64,000 bases of DNA from JAJVID01 sp035714085 (GCA_035714085.1 DASTMP010000358.1:1-64000), one strand, 5' to 3'; shown: positions 52,149 to 62,917, counted from the first letter of the stretch. Numbers and translations are program-made. Notes: generated by a model not told the origin, from the letters alone.

Positions 52149-55100
52149 CCACAAGCCTCGCTCGATTCGTCGACACGCACGGCCGCGCGCTGGCGCTGGT
52201 ATTTCTGAGTTTCGCTCTGGCTGGGCTGGCCTTTATTTTTCGCTTGCCGATCTCGCTCTTTCCGCAGACCGATTTCCCACGCATCGTCATTCTGGTGGAC
52301 AACGGAATCGCTCCGGTGGACGTTCAAATGTTGACGGTCACGCGACCGATTGAAGAGGCCATTCGCAGCGTGCCCGGCATCACCGACGTGCGTTCGGTCA
52401 CCGGGCGGGGCTCGTCCGAAATCAGCGTCGTCTTCCGCTGGGACGTGGACATTCTGAACGCGCTGCACCTGACGCAAGGCAAGATCGCGCAAATCCAACC
52501 GACCTTACCTCCCGACGCGCGCTTTTACATCAATCGCCTGACCTTCTCCGCCTTTCCGATGATCGGATTCAGCGTCATCTCGCCGAAACGTTCGCAGGCG
52601 GAATTGTATGACCTGGCCTATTACGATATCGCGCCACGCCTGTACCGTCTGCCCGGCGTCGCGGAGGCCCGGATAACCGGCGGCCGGCCGCCCGAATACC
52701 ACGTGCTGGTCGATCCGGAAAAGCTCAACAGTTACGGCATTCCCCTGACCAGGGTCGCCGACGCCATTCGCAAGACCAACGTCATCGGCTCGGCCGGAAT
52801 GGTGCAGGAAAATTACAAGCTATATCTGACGACAGTCACCGGCCTGCTGAAGAGCAAAGAGCAGATCGAAGACCTCGTCGTGGACGTGATCAAAGGCTCG
52901 CCGGTGTACGTTAAAAACCTGGCGCGCGTGGTAAGCGCCGAGCGCCCCGTCTACACCATCGTCACCGCCGACGGATTGCCCGCCGTGCTGGTCAACGTCC
53001 ATGAACAACCCGACGGCAACGCCGTCGAGATCGCCGACGCGGTCAACAACGAACTAAAACAAATCCGCAAAACGCTGCCGCCGGACATTCAGGTGAACGT
53101 ATTTTACGACCAATCGGTCAACGTGCGAGATTCGATCGGCAGCGTGACGGAAAGTATCCTGATCGGACTCGGGCTTTCCATCCTGGTGCTAATCGGCTTT
53201 TTGAAGAGCTGGCGGACGACCCTGGTAGCCGGGCTGGTGATTCCGATCTCCGCGCTGATCGCGGTCGTCTTGCTGAAGCTCTTCAATATGAGCTTTAACA
53301 TGATGACGCTGGGCGGCATAGCCGCCTGCATCGGCGTCGTGATCGACGACGCCATCGTGATGGTCGAAAACATCACGGTCCACCTCGCGATGGGGCAGGA
53401 GCCGCGCGAGGCGGCGATGAGCGCGATCGTCGAATTGACGCCCGCGTTGATCGGCTCGACCTTAACGCCGATCGTGGTTTTCGTCCCGCTCGTATTTCTC
53501 GGCGGAATTACTGCGGTTTTCTTCCGCGCGCTGGCCGCGACGCTGGTGACCGCGCTGTTGGCGTCCTTACTGCTCGCCATCCTGTTAACCCCGACGCTGG
53601 CGCGGCTGTTTTTCAAGCGGCGGGAGGCAGGGGTATCGACGGACGTGGCCGTAGCGGATTTAGCGGAGGCCGAACAGGCCGGCGAAGGCCGCCTGATGCG
53701 TTGGTTGACGTCGCGCTACGAGGGGGTTTTGCAATGGTCTTTGCGTCACGCGCGGCTGATTTTGTTGTCGTCGCTCGTCGTGGTCGCCGGGTCCGCGCTG
53801 ATTTTTTTTCAACTTGGCAGGGATTTTCTACCGGAGATGGATGAGGGCGCGTTCGTCCTCGATTACCTGATGCCGCCCGGCACATCTCTTGAGGAGACCA
53901 ACCGCGTGCTGAATCACGTCGAATCGTTTTTGAAAGAGACCCCTGAGGTCAGCAACTATTCACGCCGCACCGGCGCGCAACTTGGCCTGTTCCTGACCGA
54001 GCCGAACAGCGGCGACTTGCTGATCCGGCTGAAACGGGATCGCAAACGTTCATCTGAAGAGGTGATCTCGGAGTTACGAGATAAGATCGCAGAAGCCGAG
54101 CCTGCGCTGTCAGTCGAATTCGTACACATCCTCGAGGACTTGATCGGCGACCTCGAGCAAGCGCCGGAGCCCATTGAAATTAAGGTTTTCCACCCGGACG
54201 ATAAGGTTCATAGAGAGGTCGCGAACGAGATCACCGAATGGCTGGAGAAAAAAAGCGTCAGAGGCGTCGTAGACGTCGAAGACCGCGCCATCGCCATCGG
54301 CCCGTCGCGTAATTTCCGCGTCAATCTCGAAAAGGCCGGAATGGCGGGTTTCGGCGTCGATGACGTGCGCAACCTGCAGGCTGCGATTGTCGACGGCGAG
54401 TTGGCCTCCCAGATGATCCGCGACAACCGGCTTGTTGGCATCCGCGTGCGGTACCCGGCGGAATATCGCGCGTCGAGCGACAAGCTAAAAGGCCTGCTGT
54501 TGACTTCGCCCAATGGAAACACCGTTCCGCTTTCGAGCATCGCTGATCTGGAGCCGGAAGAGACTACCTATGAAATTCGGCGGGACAACCTGCGCAATTT
54601 CTCGAATATCACTGCCCGGTTGGAGGGCCGCGACCTCGGTTCCGCCGTTGACGAGATCAAACGGCGACTTTACAAAGAAGTCAACATCCCTCCAGGCGCG
54701 GAAATCGAGTTCGGCGGCCGTTACCTGATTCAGCAGGAATCGTTTCGAGGGCTGACCATGGTCTTGCTCGGATCGATTCTGCTGATCTTCATCATCCTGG
54801 TATTTGAGTTTCGTTCATTCTCTCACCCGATCGCGATTCTGGCGGCGACGATCCTCTGCGGGTTCGGCGCGCTGCTGGCGTTGTGGTTAACCGATACGGC
54901 CCTCAATATCTCGTCGATTATGGGCGCGATTATGGTTATCGGAATCGTCCATAAGAACGGCATCCTGATGCTCGATTCCGAGCGGCATTACTCGTCCCTG
55001 GGCATGCCACTGCAGAAGGCGATCTTCCAGGCCGGCAGGCGACGATTGCGACCGATCCTGATGACGGCGCTGGCGACGATCTTCGGCATGCTGCCATTGG

Positions 55101-55237
55101 CCCTGGGCGTCGGCACTGGCGCTGAGATCCTGCGCCCGCTCGCCATCGCGGTCATCGGAGGCGTGACGGTCTCAATCTTGTTATCGCTCCTGGTAACGCC
55201 CGCTCTGTTTTTTCTGCTGAGAGAGAGGGGACTGTAG
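52145..55237 (+). CDS. RND-family efflux pump (AcrB/CzcA-like superfamily)
   Basis: 1030 aa, twelve predicted membrane helices in two halves, with two large periplasmic loops. TM4 carries the paired acidic residues GVVIDDAIVMVENI used for proton coupling. PIEEAIRSVPGITDVRS and RPILMTALATIFGMLPLALG are family signatures. The three-gene overlapping layout (TolC, fusion protein, pump) is complete. Substrate class (drug or metal) is not clear; the CzcA-specific DEE metal motif is not evident, so organic compounds are a little more likely. Confidence 0.93.
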   Translation: MTTSLARFVDTHGRALALVFLSFALAGLAFIFRLPISLFPQTDFPRIVILVDNGIAPVDVQMLTVTRPIEEAIRSVPGITDVRSVTGRGSSEISVVFRWDVDILNALHLTQGKIAQIQPTLPPDARFYINRLTFSAFPMIGFSVISPKRSQAELYDLAYYDIAPRLYRLPGVAEARITGGRPPEYHVLVDPEKLNSYGIPLTRVADAIRKTNVIGSAGMVQENYKLYLTTVTGLLKSKEQIEDLVVDVIKGSPVYVKNLARVVSAERPVYTIVTADGLPAVLVNVHEQPDGNAVEIADAVNNELKQIRKTLPPDIQVNVFYDQSVNVRDSIGSVTESILIGLGLSILVLIGFLKSWRTTLVAGLVIPISALIAVVLLKLFNMSFNMMTLGGIAACIGVVIDDAIVMVENITVHLAMGQEPREAAMSAIVELTPALIGSTLTPIVVFVPLVFLGGITAVFFRALAATLVTALLASLLLAILLTPTLARLFFKRREAGVSTDVAVADLAEAEQAGEGRLMRWLTSRYEGVLQWSLRHARLILLSSLVVVAGSALIFFQLGRDFLPEMDEGAFVLDYLMPPGTSLEETNRVLNHVESFLKETPEVSNYSRRTGAQLGLFLTEPNSGDLLIRLKRDRKRSSEEVISELRDKIAEAEPALSVEFVHILEDLIGDLEQAPEPIEIKVFHPDDKVHREVANEITEWLEKKSVRGVVDVEDRAIAIGPSRNFRVNLEKAGMAGFGVDDVRNLQAAIVDGELASQMIRDNRLVGIRVRYPAEYRASSDKLKGLLLTSPNGNTVPLSSIADLEPEETTYEIRRDNLRNFSNITARLEGRDLGSAVDEIKRRLYKEVNIPPGAEIEFGGRYLIQQESFRGLTMVLLGSILLIFIILVFEFRSFSHPIAILAATILCGFGALLALWLTDTALNISSIMGAIMVIGIVHKNGILMLDSERHYSSLGMPLQKAIFQAGRRRLRPILMTALATIFGMLPLALGVGTGAEILRPLAIAVIGGVTVSILLSLLVTPALFFLLRERGL

Positions 55238-55294
55238 TCAATATTTGCCATCCATATACCAATTTTCAAATGTATGAAAACCGTTAGCTGCAGA

Positions 55295-55327
55295 GGACAC
55301 AGAGAAATCATTATGTCCTCTGTGTCC
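55295..55327. repeat. Inverted repeat GGACACAGAG-N13-CTCTGTGTCC
   Basis: Perfect 10-bp arms 58 bases after the pump stop, no T-run. The GAGGACACAGAG word is a frequent intergenic repeat in related genomes as I recall. May also serve as the operon's transcription end. Confidence 0.5.
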
Positions 55328-55378
55328 TGCGGTGCGCTCTGTGGCTATCCATATACTGGCCCATTTATCTTCTATTTA

Positions 55379-55418
55379 GGTCTGTTATGAGAGGCTATTT
55401 TGGTCTGTTACGATAGGC
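55379..55418. repeat. Direct repeat with 23-bp period
   Basis: GGTCTGTTATGAGAGGC (55379-55395) and GGTCTGTTACGATAGGC (55402-55418) match at 15 of 17 positions. Confidence 0.6.
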
Positions 55419-55698
55419 GCTTTGCCCTGTCAATCTGACCCGCGAAAGTCGGATCATAGTTAAACACCTGTATTTATTTGCCTCAACAGCTTCACTGGGC
55501 CTGGGCGCGTAGTGTTTATTAGACATTATCGGCGCGCTTTGCCCAAAAATGCCGTCGCTTTGTTCACTTATTCGGCGTGTTGGTAAAGCAAAGCGGCGGC
55601 ATTACACAGCGTCCCCCATTCAGGAATCGCCAGCGGGTAGGATACGACCTGCCATAACTCATCCGGGGCTGAATAGTAATTCAAAATAGGGGATGAAA

Positions 55699-56427
55699 AT
55701 GAGTAGACATCTAATTTCTCAACGGGCGCCGCTATCACTGCTGGTAACGATCGTCGCATGTTGCGCATCGCTGACAGCCTTAGCCGGCGCGAATCCCGAG
55801 CAGGAACCGGCGCAAGGTAATGCGTCCGTGACCGTCAAAAACTTCGGAAAGGTGAACGATCACATTTATCGGGGCGGGCAACCGAATGCCGATAACTTCC
55901 GCCAGTTGGCTGCGATCGGGGTCAAGACCGTTCTTGATTTGCGCGGCGACAGTGAGAGTGACTCCAAAGTTTTGGCAGAGGAAGCCGGCCTCCGCTACAT
56001 CAATTTGCCCTTGGCGGACAAACGGTATCCGCAGCCTGACGCCGCCCAGCGATTCCTGGAGATCGTCAACGATCCATCGACATGGCCCGTTTACGTCCAT
56101 TGCGAGGGCGGGAGACACCGGACTGGCGCGATGATCGCTGTTTACCGGATAACAAACGACGGGTGGGACATAGATCGTACTTATCAAGAAATGAAGGAAT
56201 ATGGCTTTTACACCAGGCTCGGTCATGGTTGCTATCGGGACTATGTCGACGATTATTACCGCAATTGGCAGGAGCGTCACGAAACTTACATGGCTGCGCG
56301 CGCCACACCAGCAAATAGAATGACGCGCTTAACTAAGATGACACGTATGGATACGGTGGCTGGCGTTGTTCAGCGTCCTATAAAGCGAATCTATAAGGCG
56401 CGGCCGATATTTAACAAGAGCCAATAG
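55699..56427 (+). CDS. Secreted tyrosine/dual-specificity phosphatase-like protein
   Basis: 242 aa from ATG 55699, six bases after AGGGG (ATG 55693 is too close to it). Signal peptide ends near ALAGA. The phosphatase core spans about 45-185: FGKVNDHIYRGGQPNADNF, the general-acid-type Asp loop, and the P-loop HCEGGRHRTG with catalytic Cys135 and Arg141 (CX5R). The basic tail (about 200-242) is not part of the fold. Family members include secreted phosphatases acting on phosphoproteins or phospholipids/inositol phosphates. Confidence 0.85.
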   Translation: MSRHLISQRAPLSLLVTIVACCASLTALAGANPEQEPAQGNASVTVKNFGKVNDHIYRGGQPNADNFRQLAAIGVKTVLDLRGDSESDSKVLAEEAGLRYINLPLADKRYPQPDAAQRFLEIVNDPSTWPVYVHCEGGRHRTGAMIAVYRITNDGWDIDRTYQEMKEYGFYTRLGHGCYRDYVDDYYRNWQERHETYMAARATPANRMTRLTKMTRMDTVAGVVQRPIKRIYKARPIFNKSQ

Positions 56428-56685
56428 CTGTTTTCGGGCTCTACATCATTTTCGAATTCCATGTTCAGGAACCGCTTGCATCCGCATGGGGCGCCGCTAC
56501 CGCGACCGTGAGGGAGCGTCTGAACATTCAATCCGTAATCGCTCTAAGTGAAAAATTCGGGGCGCTTATTCATCGCCCCGGAACCATGACTAAACTCTCA
56601 GCAATCAATTCTGGCCTATTTACCGAAGTACGCCGCCCGACGCAATAAACCGATCGAGAGACTCAGGTGGCGGCTAAAGGGCTTT

Positions 56686-59262
56686 ATGACACATATTTTG
56701 TTTTGTGTAGGACTGATCCTGACTCTCACTGTCGCCGCGACGGGACAAACGTCGTACGGTGGCGTTGAAGTGTCAGGAATCGTCTTGAACACAAGCGAAG
56801 AGGTCATTTCCGGAGCCAGAGTAATCCTCCGCAGTAATGATGTGTCGAAGCCGCCAACGACGGTGACCACCGACGCCAGAGGCTCATTCCGCTTTTTGCG
56901 CGTCGCGTCCGGCGGTTACGAGATTGAGGTGCGAAAAAACTCCTTCAAACCGGCGGTTATTCAATTGACCGTTGGCGCGCACGCGCCCACACCACTGCGG
57001 ATAACGTTGGAGATCCCCGATTTGCGGGAAGAAGTCGCGGTGGAAGATCGATCCAGCCAGGTGAATTCCAACACTTCGGATAATCTGGACGTCATCAAGC
57101 TGGATAGCGACGCGCTGAACAATCTGCCTGTTCTGGGCAATGATGTGATTGGCGCCGTGGCAAATCTGGTTGACGCAAGCTCGACCGGATCAGGCGGCGC
57201 GACTGTCCTCGTTGATGGCCTTGAAACGACCAGGAAAGTCCCTGCCTCAATGATTCAAGAGGTGCGGATCAATCAGAACCCTTACTCGGCGGAATTCGCG
57301 CGGCCCGGGCGCGGGAGGATTGAGGTGATTACTAAGGCGGGCGCGACGGAATATCACGGCGAACTCGGGTTCATCTTTCGCGACTCTCTGCTCGACGCGC
57401 GCAACGCCTTTGCGCTTGAGCGCCCGCCGGAGCAGCGACGAATTTATGAAGGCACATTGACCGGCCCCTTAGGCCGTGGCAAAAAGACGTCGTTCTTTTT
57501 CAGTGGCAATCGGGAAGAAGAGGATTTACAGGCGGTGGTGTTTGCCAGGACGCCGACCCAATTGGTTCCCGAGAATGTCGCTACGCCGCAACGGCAATCC
57601 GAATTTTCATTTCGAGTCAATCATCAAGTCGGCGAGAAAACCACTTACTCAATTCGTTTTGATTTCACCGAAGCTTCGAGTCGAAATAATGGCGTCGGCG
57701 GATTCAATCTTCCGGAGACGGCCGCCAACTCAAGGGACGGCGAGCACCAGATTTTCTTCACCTATCGTCAAATCATCTCGCCCCAATTGATCAACGAGCT
57801 TACTCTGCGCGCCGGGCATGAATACGGCAGAACGCGTAGCGTCGGGCAGGGCATTCCCAAGCTTATCGTGCAAGACGCCTTCACCGGTGGCGGCGGCCAG
57901 GCTGATCGGCGGACGACGGAAAATCACGTGCAGTTGAATGAAATCCTTTCCTGGACGAAGGCTAAACATTTTGTCCGAGTCGGCCTGAATGTTCCTGACA
58001 TCAGCCGTCGCGGATTTAGTGATGAGACAAACTTCGGGGGAACATTCACCTTCGCGACACTGGATGATTATATGAACAATCGCCCTTTCTTGTATTCCAT
58101 CAATCAGGGCGATGGCCACCTGGCGTTTTGGCAGAAGGAATTCGGCTTGTTCGCGCAAGATCAAATTATGGCGCGGCCAAATTTTTCCGTCGCCTTGGGT
58201 TTGCGTTATGACAAACAGAATTTCCTGGGAGACAAGAATAACTTCTCCCCGCGCCTTTCGTTCGCGTACTCGCCCGATAAGAAACGCAAAACGGTTTTGC
58301 GCGGAGGGGCGGGAATTTTTTATGACCGAACCGGCATTGGTCCCATCGCGGATAAATTACGCTTTAACGGGCTGAGATTGCGCCAGGTGAATATTCTCGA
58401 TCCGGGTTATCCGGATCCTTTTTCGTCAGGAAGCGCGCTCGCCGATCAGCCCAGCGCCATTTACCGGTTCGCGCCGGATGTTCGCTCGCCCTATACATTC
58501 CAGTTCAATATGGGTGTCGAGCGGCAACTCGCCAAATCACTGACGATAACCGCCAATTACATCAATACGCATGGCGTCAAACTGTTTCGCTCGCGCGACG
58601 TCAACGCGCCGCCGCCGCCCTACCTGCAGCGGCCTGACCCCGCCATCGGCCTATTGCGGGAGTTGGAATCGGCTGGACGTTCGGAGACGCACGCGCTGGA
58701 ATTACTATTGCGGGGAAGGATCAGTCGCTTCTTCAATGGGACGATTCAATACACGCTGGGACGAGCCTACAACAACACCGGCGGAATCAATTCACGGCCT
58801 GCCAATAATTATGATTTGACGGGTGAATGGGCGCGGGCTGATTTCGATGAGCGCCATCGTTTCAACGTGCTGGGCGCATTCAAGGTGTGGGATTGGTTCG
58901 ACCTGGGAATGACGGTTGCGCTCGCGTCCGGCCGTCCGTACAGCCTGACGACCGGGCATGATGACAATAACGATACGATTGCTAATGATCGGCCGGACGG
59001 AGTGCGCCGCAACAGTTTGCAAGGGCCGGGCGCGGCGACACTCGATCTACGCTGGTCGAAGGAGTTCCATTTGAAAGCGGCGAAGAAAGGGACGAAGAGA
59101 GATGAGGGGCCGGCGGTTACTCTAGGACTCAGCGCTTTCAACGCGCTGAATCGGGTGAATTATACAGGTTATGTGGGCAATCAGAGCTCGCCTTTTTTCG
59201 GATTGCCGGTGGCGGCGCGGCCTGCCCGTCGTGTGCAGCTAAATGTCAATTTCAGCTTTTAG
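56686..59262 (+). CDS. Short Oar-type TonB-dependent receptor
   Basis: 858 aa, about a quarter shorter than the two others in the window. Signal peptide (LFCVGLILTLTVAATGQ), regulatory-like beta domain (SGIVLNTSEEVISGARVILR), plug (GATVLVDGLETTRKV) and barrel ending RVQLNVNFSF. The loops between barrel strands are visibly shorter. It is followed by a YVTN propeller in the same direction. Confidence 0.9.
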   Translation: MTHILFCVGLILTLTVAATGQTSYGGVEVSGIVLNTSEEVISGARVILRSNDVSKPPTTVTTDARGSFRFLRVASGGYEIEVRKNSFKPAVIQLTVGAHAPTPLRITLEIPDLREEVAVEDRSSQVNSNTSDNLDVIKLDSDALNNLPVLGNDVIGAVANLVDASSTGSGGATVLVDGLETTRKVPASMIQEVRINQNPYSAEFARPGRGRIEVITKAGATEYHGELGFIFRDSLLDARNAFALERPPEQRRIYEGTLTGPLGRGKKTSFFFSGNREEEDLQAVVFARTPTQLVPENVATPQRQSEFSFRVNHQVGEKTTYSIRFDFTEASSRNNGVGGFNLPETAANSRDGEHQIFFTYRQIISPQLINELTLRAGHEYGRTRSVGQGIPKLIVQDAFTGGGGQADRRTTENHVQLNEILSWTKAKHFVRVGLNVPDISRRGFSDETNFGGTFTFATLDDYMNNRPFLYSINQGDGHLAFWQKEFGLFAQDQIMARPNFSVALGLRYDKQNFLGDKNNFSPRLSFAYSPDKKRKTVLRGGAGIFYDRTGIGPIADKLRFNGLRLRQVNILDPGYPDPFSSGSALADQPSAIYRFAPDVRSPYTFQFNMGVERQLAKSLTITANYINTHGVKLFRSRDVNAPPPPYLQRPDPAIGLLRELESAGRSETHALELLLRGRISRFFNGTIQYTLGRAYNNTGGINSRPANNYDLTGEWARADFDERHRFNVLGAFKVWDWFDLGMTVALASGRPYSLTTGHDDNNDTIANDRPDGVRRNSLQGPGAATLDLRWSKEFHLKAAKKGTKRDEGPAVTLGLSAFNALNRVNYTGYVGNQSSPFFGLPVAARPARRVQLNVNFSF

Positions 59263-59354
59263 CTGCGGACATGAAATATGCGCATAGAGAATGATGTCGA
59301 AGTTGAAGGTCTGAGATAAGTTGAAATTTTGAACCTGAATAAAAGGAGTAGACA

Positions 59355-60374
59355 ATGCTAAACACGAAATGGGTTTTGGTCGGGCTCTTTTCCGCCGCGC
59401 TGTTGTCTCAAGGCGCGACTAATTACAAAGTGATAGGACGTTACCCGATTCCCGGCGTCGGAGGATTTGATTATGTGACGTTGGACGGCGCGGCGCGTCG
59501 GCTCTACGTTTCGCATGCGACCCAGGTAGACGTCCTGGACGCGGATAATGGCAAGGTCGTGGGGACAATCCCGGACACGCCCGGAGTCCATGGGATCGCG
59601 ATCGCATCAGATTTCAAGCACGGATTCACCAGCAACGGCCGGGAGCATAAGGTCTCGATGTTCGACCCCGCGACGCTAAAGCTCATCAAAAAAATCGATG
59701 TCGGTAAGGGGCCGGACGGCATCTACTACGAGCCATCCTCGAAGCGCATTTTCACCAATAATCACGGATCGCACGATATCAGCGCGATCGACGCCGCGAC
59801 CGGCGATGTTATAGGGACGGTGAAAGTGGAGGGCGACGGCGAACAGGCGGTCATCGGGGCTGACGGCCTTATTTATGTCAACAGCGAGGAAGCCGCTGAG
59901 GTAGTGGCGTTCGATCCGAAATCGCTGGAGGTCAAAAAGCGCTTTCCCATCGGGGTGGCGAAAACCCCGACCGGTCTTGCTTATGACGCAAAGACGAAAC
60001 GCTTGTTTATCGGTTGCCGTAATGAACCAAAAATGGTCGTCATGGACGCCGATACAGGGAAGGTAATCAACAGCTTTCCGATCGGAGCGGGAGTCGACTA
60101 CGCCAGTTTTGATCCGGAAACCAGTTTGATCTTCTTTTCATGTGGAGATGGAACCTTGAGCATCTATCATGAGAAGTCAGCGGACAACTACGAGGATGCT
60201 GGAGCGGTCAAGACGCTGCCGAGCGCGAAGACGATGGCCTTCGATCCGAAAACAAAGAAGATCTTTCTGCCTGCGGCCGAATATCAGGAGATCCCTGCGA
60301 CCGAGCCTGGCAGGCGCCCCCAGCGCAGCGTGAAGCCGGGGACATTTGCTCTTATTGTCGTCGCCAAATCATAG
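59355..60374 (+). CDS. Secreted YVTN-family beta-propeller protein
   Basis: 339 aa, ATG at 59355 behind AAGGAG. Signal peptide followed by repeats of the type RLYVSHATQVDVLDADNGKV and RIFTNNHGSHDISAIDAATG, the seven-blade YVTN fold. It resembles the proteins often found beside Oar-type receptors in Acidobacteria. Likely periplasmic; ligand unknown. Confidence 0.88.
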   Translation: MLNTKWVLVGLFSAALLSQGATNYKVIGRYPIPGVGGFDYVTLDGAARRLYVSHATQVDVLDADNGKVVGTIPDTPGVHGIAIASDFKHGFTSNGREHKVSMFDPATLKLIKKIDVGKGPDGIYYEPSSKRIFTNNHGSHDISAIDAATGDVIGTVKVEGDGEQAVIGADGLIYVNSEEAAEVVAFDPKSLEVKKRFPIGVAKTPTGLAYDAKTKRLFIGCRNEPKMVVMDADTGKVINSFPIGAGVDYASFDPETSLIFFSCGDGTLSIYHEKSADNYEDAGAVKTLPSAKTMAFDPKTKKIFLPAAEYQEIPATEPGRRPQRSVKPGTFALIVVAKS

Positions 60375-60399
60375 AGGACGCGCGGCGCCGATAAGACCT

Positions 60400-62748
60400 T
60401 CACAACGCGGCCCGGATCACAATCGAGCGCGCCGCCGCCACGAGTTGCCCCAGCGCAATGCCGCCGTCGTTGGGCGGGACGCGTTGATGCCAATAAGGGC
60501 GAAAGCCCTCGCTCTGAAGCCGCCGCGCGGCGCGTTCGGTCAGGTACTTGTTCTGAAAACATCCGCCTGAAAGCGCTACGCGCTCTTCGCCAATGCGACG
60601 CGCCACGGCGACAATCATCTCGGCAAGCGTATTGTGAAACTTCGCTGAGATGCGGCTGAGCGGAAGGCGGTCATTCACATCGTCTATGATCTCCATTACC
60701 ATCGGCTGCCAGTCAATCACGAGGGCGGTCTGCTGATTGGCCATCTCCGGCTCGGCGCCTCGCAGGCTGTAAGTTTCCTCCGTGGGGATCTCGTCCACGG
60801 CAAACTCAAGCTCCATCGCAGCCTGCCCTTCAAATCGCGCCTGCTGCCTCAAGTTAGCAACTGCGGCCACAGCGTCGAAGAGGCGTCCGGCGCTGGAAGT
60901 GAGCGGCGAGTTGATCCGTTTCTTCAACATCTGCTTGAGCAGCGACCGTTCCTGCGAAGTGAAGGCCCGCATCGGCGCCAGACCGTCCATCGTGAATAGC
61001 TCGTCGCCGTATATTTCGTAGAGCAGACCGATGGCCGCCCGGCGGGGTTCTCTCACCGCAATCTCACCGCCGGGCAGCCGGAAGGCGCGAAGGCGGGCGA
61101 CGCGCTGATAAGAACCGCCGTCCACGCGCAAAAACTCTCCGCCCCAGATCGTCCCGTCGTCTCCGTAACCCGTTCCATCCCACGCCACGCCCAGCGCCGG
61201 CCCTTCGATTTCGTTCTCGGCCATACACGAAACGACATGCGCGAGATGGTGCTGGACGCGATGCGCGGGAAGCCCCGTCTCCTCGGCGAACTTCGTCGAG
61301 AGGTAATCGGGATGGGCGTCGCAGGCCACGGACTCAGGCCGAACTTCGTAAAGGCGCTCGAAGTCGCTGATGACCCGCTTGAACGCGTCGAACGCTTGCG
61401 ACGTTTCGAGGTCGCCGATGTGCTGGCTGACGAAGACCCCGGCGCCGGCGGAGATTGCGACGGCGCTCTTCAGATGCGCTCCCGTCGCCAGACACGCGGG
61501 GAGCCCCTGCCCAAAATGGACTGGCAGTGGCGCGTAGCCCCGGGCGCGGCGAAGAACCATCTCGCGCCCCATCATCACTCGCGCAATCGAATCGTCAACG
61601 TGGCGCGCGATCGGGCGGTCGTGAATCAGAAACAGGTCTGCGACGCCGTCGAGCCGCTTCACCGCTTCGCATTCATCAATGCAGATCGGCTCATCTGAAA
61701 GATTCCCGCTCGTCGCCACAATCGGAAAATCGAGTTCGGCCATCAACAAATGATGCAGCGGCGTGTACGGCAACATCACGCCCAGGTAAGGATTGCCGGG
61801 GGCGATTGATTGCTGATGAGTGATTGCGGGCCGCGGATTTGTCTTTATACGCTTGAGCAGGACGATCGGCGATTCGGGAGAAAGCAGCAATCGTTCTTCG
61901 ACATCCGAAACATCGCAAACCTCTTTGATCATTTCCAACGACGGGAACATCAACGCGAACGGCTTCTCCTCGCGCCGCTTTCGATCGCGAAGTCTATTCA
62001 CGGCCTCACCGCTGCGCGCGTCAACGACCAGGTGAAATCCGCCCAGACCTTTGACGGCGACAACGCGACCTTCGCGGATCGCGTCAGCCGCCCCGAGCAA
62101 CGCCTGGCGCCGCGATGATCGAACGCCGCCCTGCTTGTCCCACAGCTCCAGATGCGGGCCGCATTTCGGACAGGCGTTCGGCTGCGCGTGGAAGCGGCGG
62201 TCGAGCGGGTTGGCATACTCCGTCGAGCATTCGTCACACATCACGAACCGCTTCATCGTGGTGTTCGCGCGGTCGTATGGCAGCGCTTCGATGATGCTGA
62301 ATCGCGGGCCGCAGTTAGCGCAGTTGGTGAACGGATAAAGATAACGGCGATTGCCGGGATCGAAGACATCCCGCAGGCAGTCGGGGCAGACGGAGATGTC
62401 GGGCAGAACGAGCGCGACCTTTTCGCCGGATTCATCGCTCTCTCTGATCTCAAACGCCGGGTAGCCTTTGGGGTCAAGGAACGAAGATTCCAGGCTTTGG
62501 ACGAATGAGCGCGGCGGCTTCTCCTTCTCGATGCGCAGCAGAAAGCTATCAAGCCGCTCCTTGCCGCCTTCGACTTCGATGAAGACGCCTTGCGGCGAAT
62601 TGTTGACCCAGCCGGTCAGCCCGAGCTCCGTCGCCAGCCGGTAGACGAACGGACGAAAGCCGACGCCCTGCACCGCGCCGCGAATCGCAACGCGCAGACG
62701 CAGCGATTCGACATTCGTGATCTCCGCTTGTGAAATATCGTGGCCCAT
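60400..62748 (-). CDS. hypF: Carbamoyltransferase HypF, hydrogenase maturation
   Basis: 782 aa from ATG 62748, GGAG upstream. All four parts are in order: acylphosphatase (about 15-105, RGAVQGVGFRPFVYRLA), two zinc motifs (CPDC...CANC and CDEC...CPKC, about 118-190), YrdC-like adenylation (about 210-390, VVAVKGLGGFHLV) and the Kae1-like carbamoyltransferase with HHLAHVVS. HypF makes the thiocarboxamide on HypE for the CN ligands of [NiFe] hydrogenase. No other hyp or hydrogenase gene lies in the window. Confidence 0.95.
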   Translation of the reverse strand: MGHDISQAEITNVESLRLRVAIRGAVQGVGFRPFVYRLATELGLTGWVNNSPQGVFIEVEGGKERLDSFLLRIEKEKPPRSFVQSLESSFLDPKGYPAFEIRESDESGEKVALVLPDISVCPDCLRDVFDPGNRRYLYPFTNCANCGPRFSIIEALPYDRANTTMKRFVMCDECSTEYANPLDRRFHAQPNACPKCGPHLELWDKQGGVRSSRRQALLGAADAIREGRVVAVKGLGGFHLVVDARSGEAVNRLRDRKRREEKPFALMFPSLEMIKEVCDVSDVEERLLLSPESPIVLLKRIKTNPRPAITHQQSIAPGNPYLGVMLPYTPLHHLLMAELDFPIVATSGNLSDEPICIDECEAVKRLDGVADLFLIHDRPIARHVDDSIARVMMGREMVLRRARGYAPLPVHFGQGLPACLATGAHLKSAVAISAGAGVFVSQHIGDLETSQAFDAFKRVISDFERLYEVRPESVACDAHPDYLSTKFAEETGLPAHRVQHHLAHVVSCMAENEIEGPALGVAWDGTGYGDDGTIWGGEFLRVDGGSYQRVARLRAFRLPGGEIAVREPRRAAIGLLYEIYGDELFTMDGLAPMRAFTSQERSLLKQMLKKRINSPLTSSAGRLFDAVAAVANLRQQARFEGQAAMELEFAVDEIPTEETYSLRGAEPEMANQQTALVIDWQPMVMEIIDDVNDRLPLSRISAKFHNTLAEMIVAVARRIGEERVALSGGCFQNKYLTERAARRLQSEGFRPYWHQRVPPNDGGIALGQLVAAARSIVIRAAL

Positions 62749-62917
62749 TCTCTACTCCGAAATGCATCCACAAGGGAAGAATCACAATGTAGCAGGAATA
62801 ATCTTCGCTCCTCATCGTGTGGCTTTGTGGATGTTTTTCATAATAACCGGGGAGTCGTTCCTTTTAAGAGGAGATTATGGGCGGCCTGATTCTGGGGTGA
62901 GAATACGCGCCGATATT

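Larger units (their letters stand above)
55238..55698. other. Repeat-rich intergenic region
   Basis: About 455 bases with no gene. It contains GGACACAGAG-N13-CTCTGTGTCC (55295-55327), the GGTCTGTTA repeat below, and ATCCATATAC twice (about 55250 and 55346). Confidence 0.5.

Noticed and set aside
55568..55768. Minus-strand frame ending LLYQHAE
   Set aside because: Overlaps the start and ribosome site of the phosphatase gene and lacks its own initiation signal; protein-like but unrecognised.
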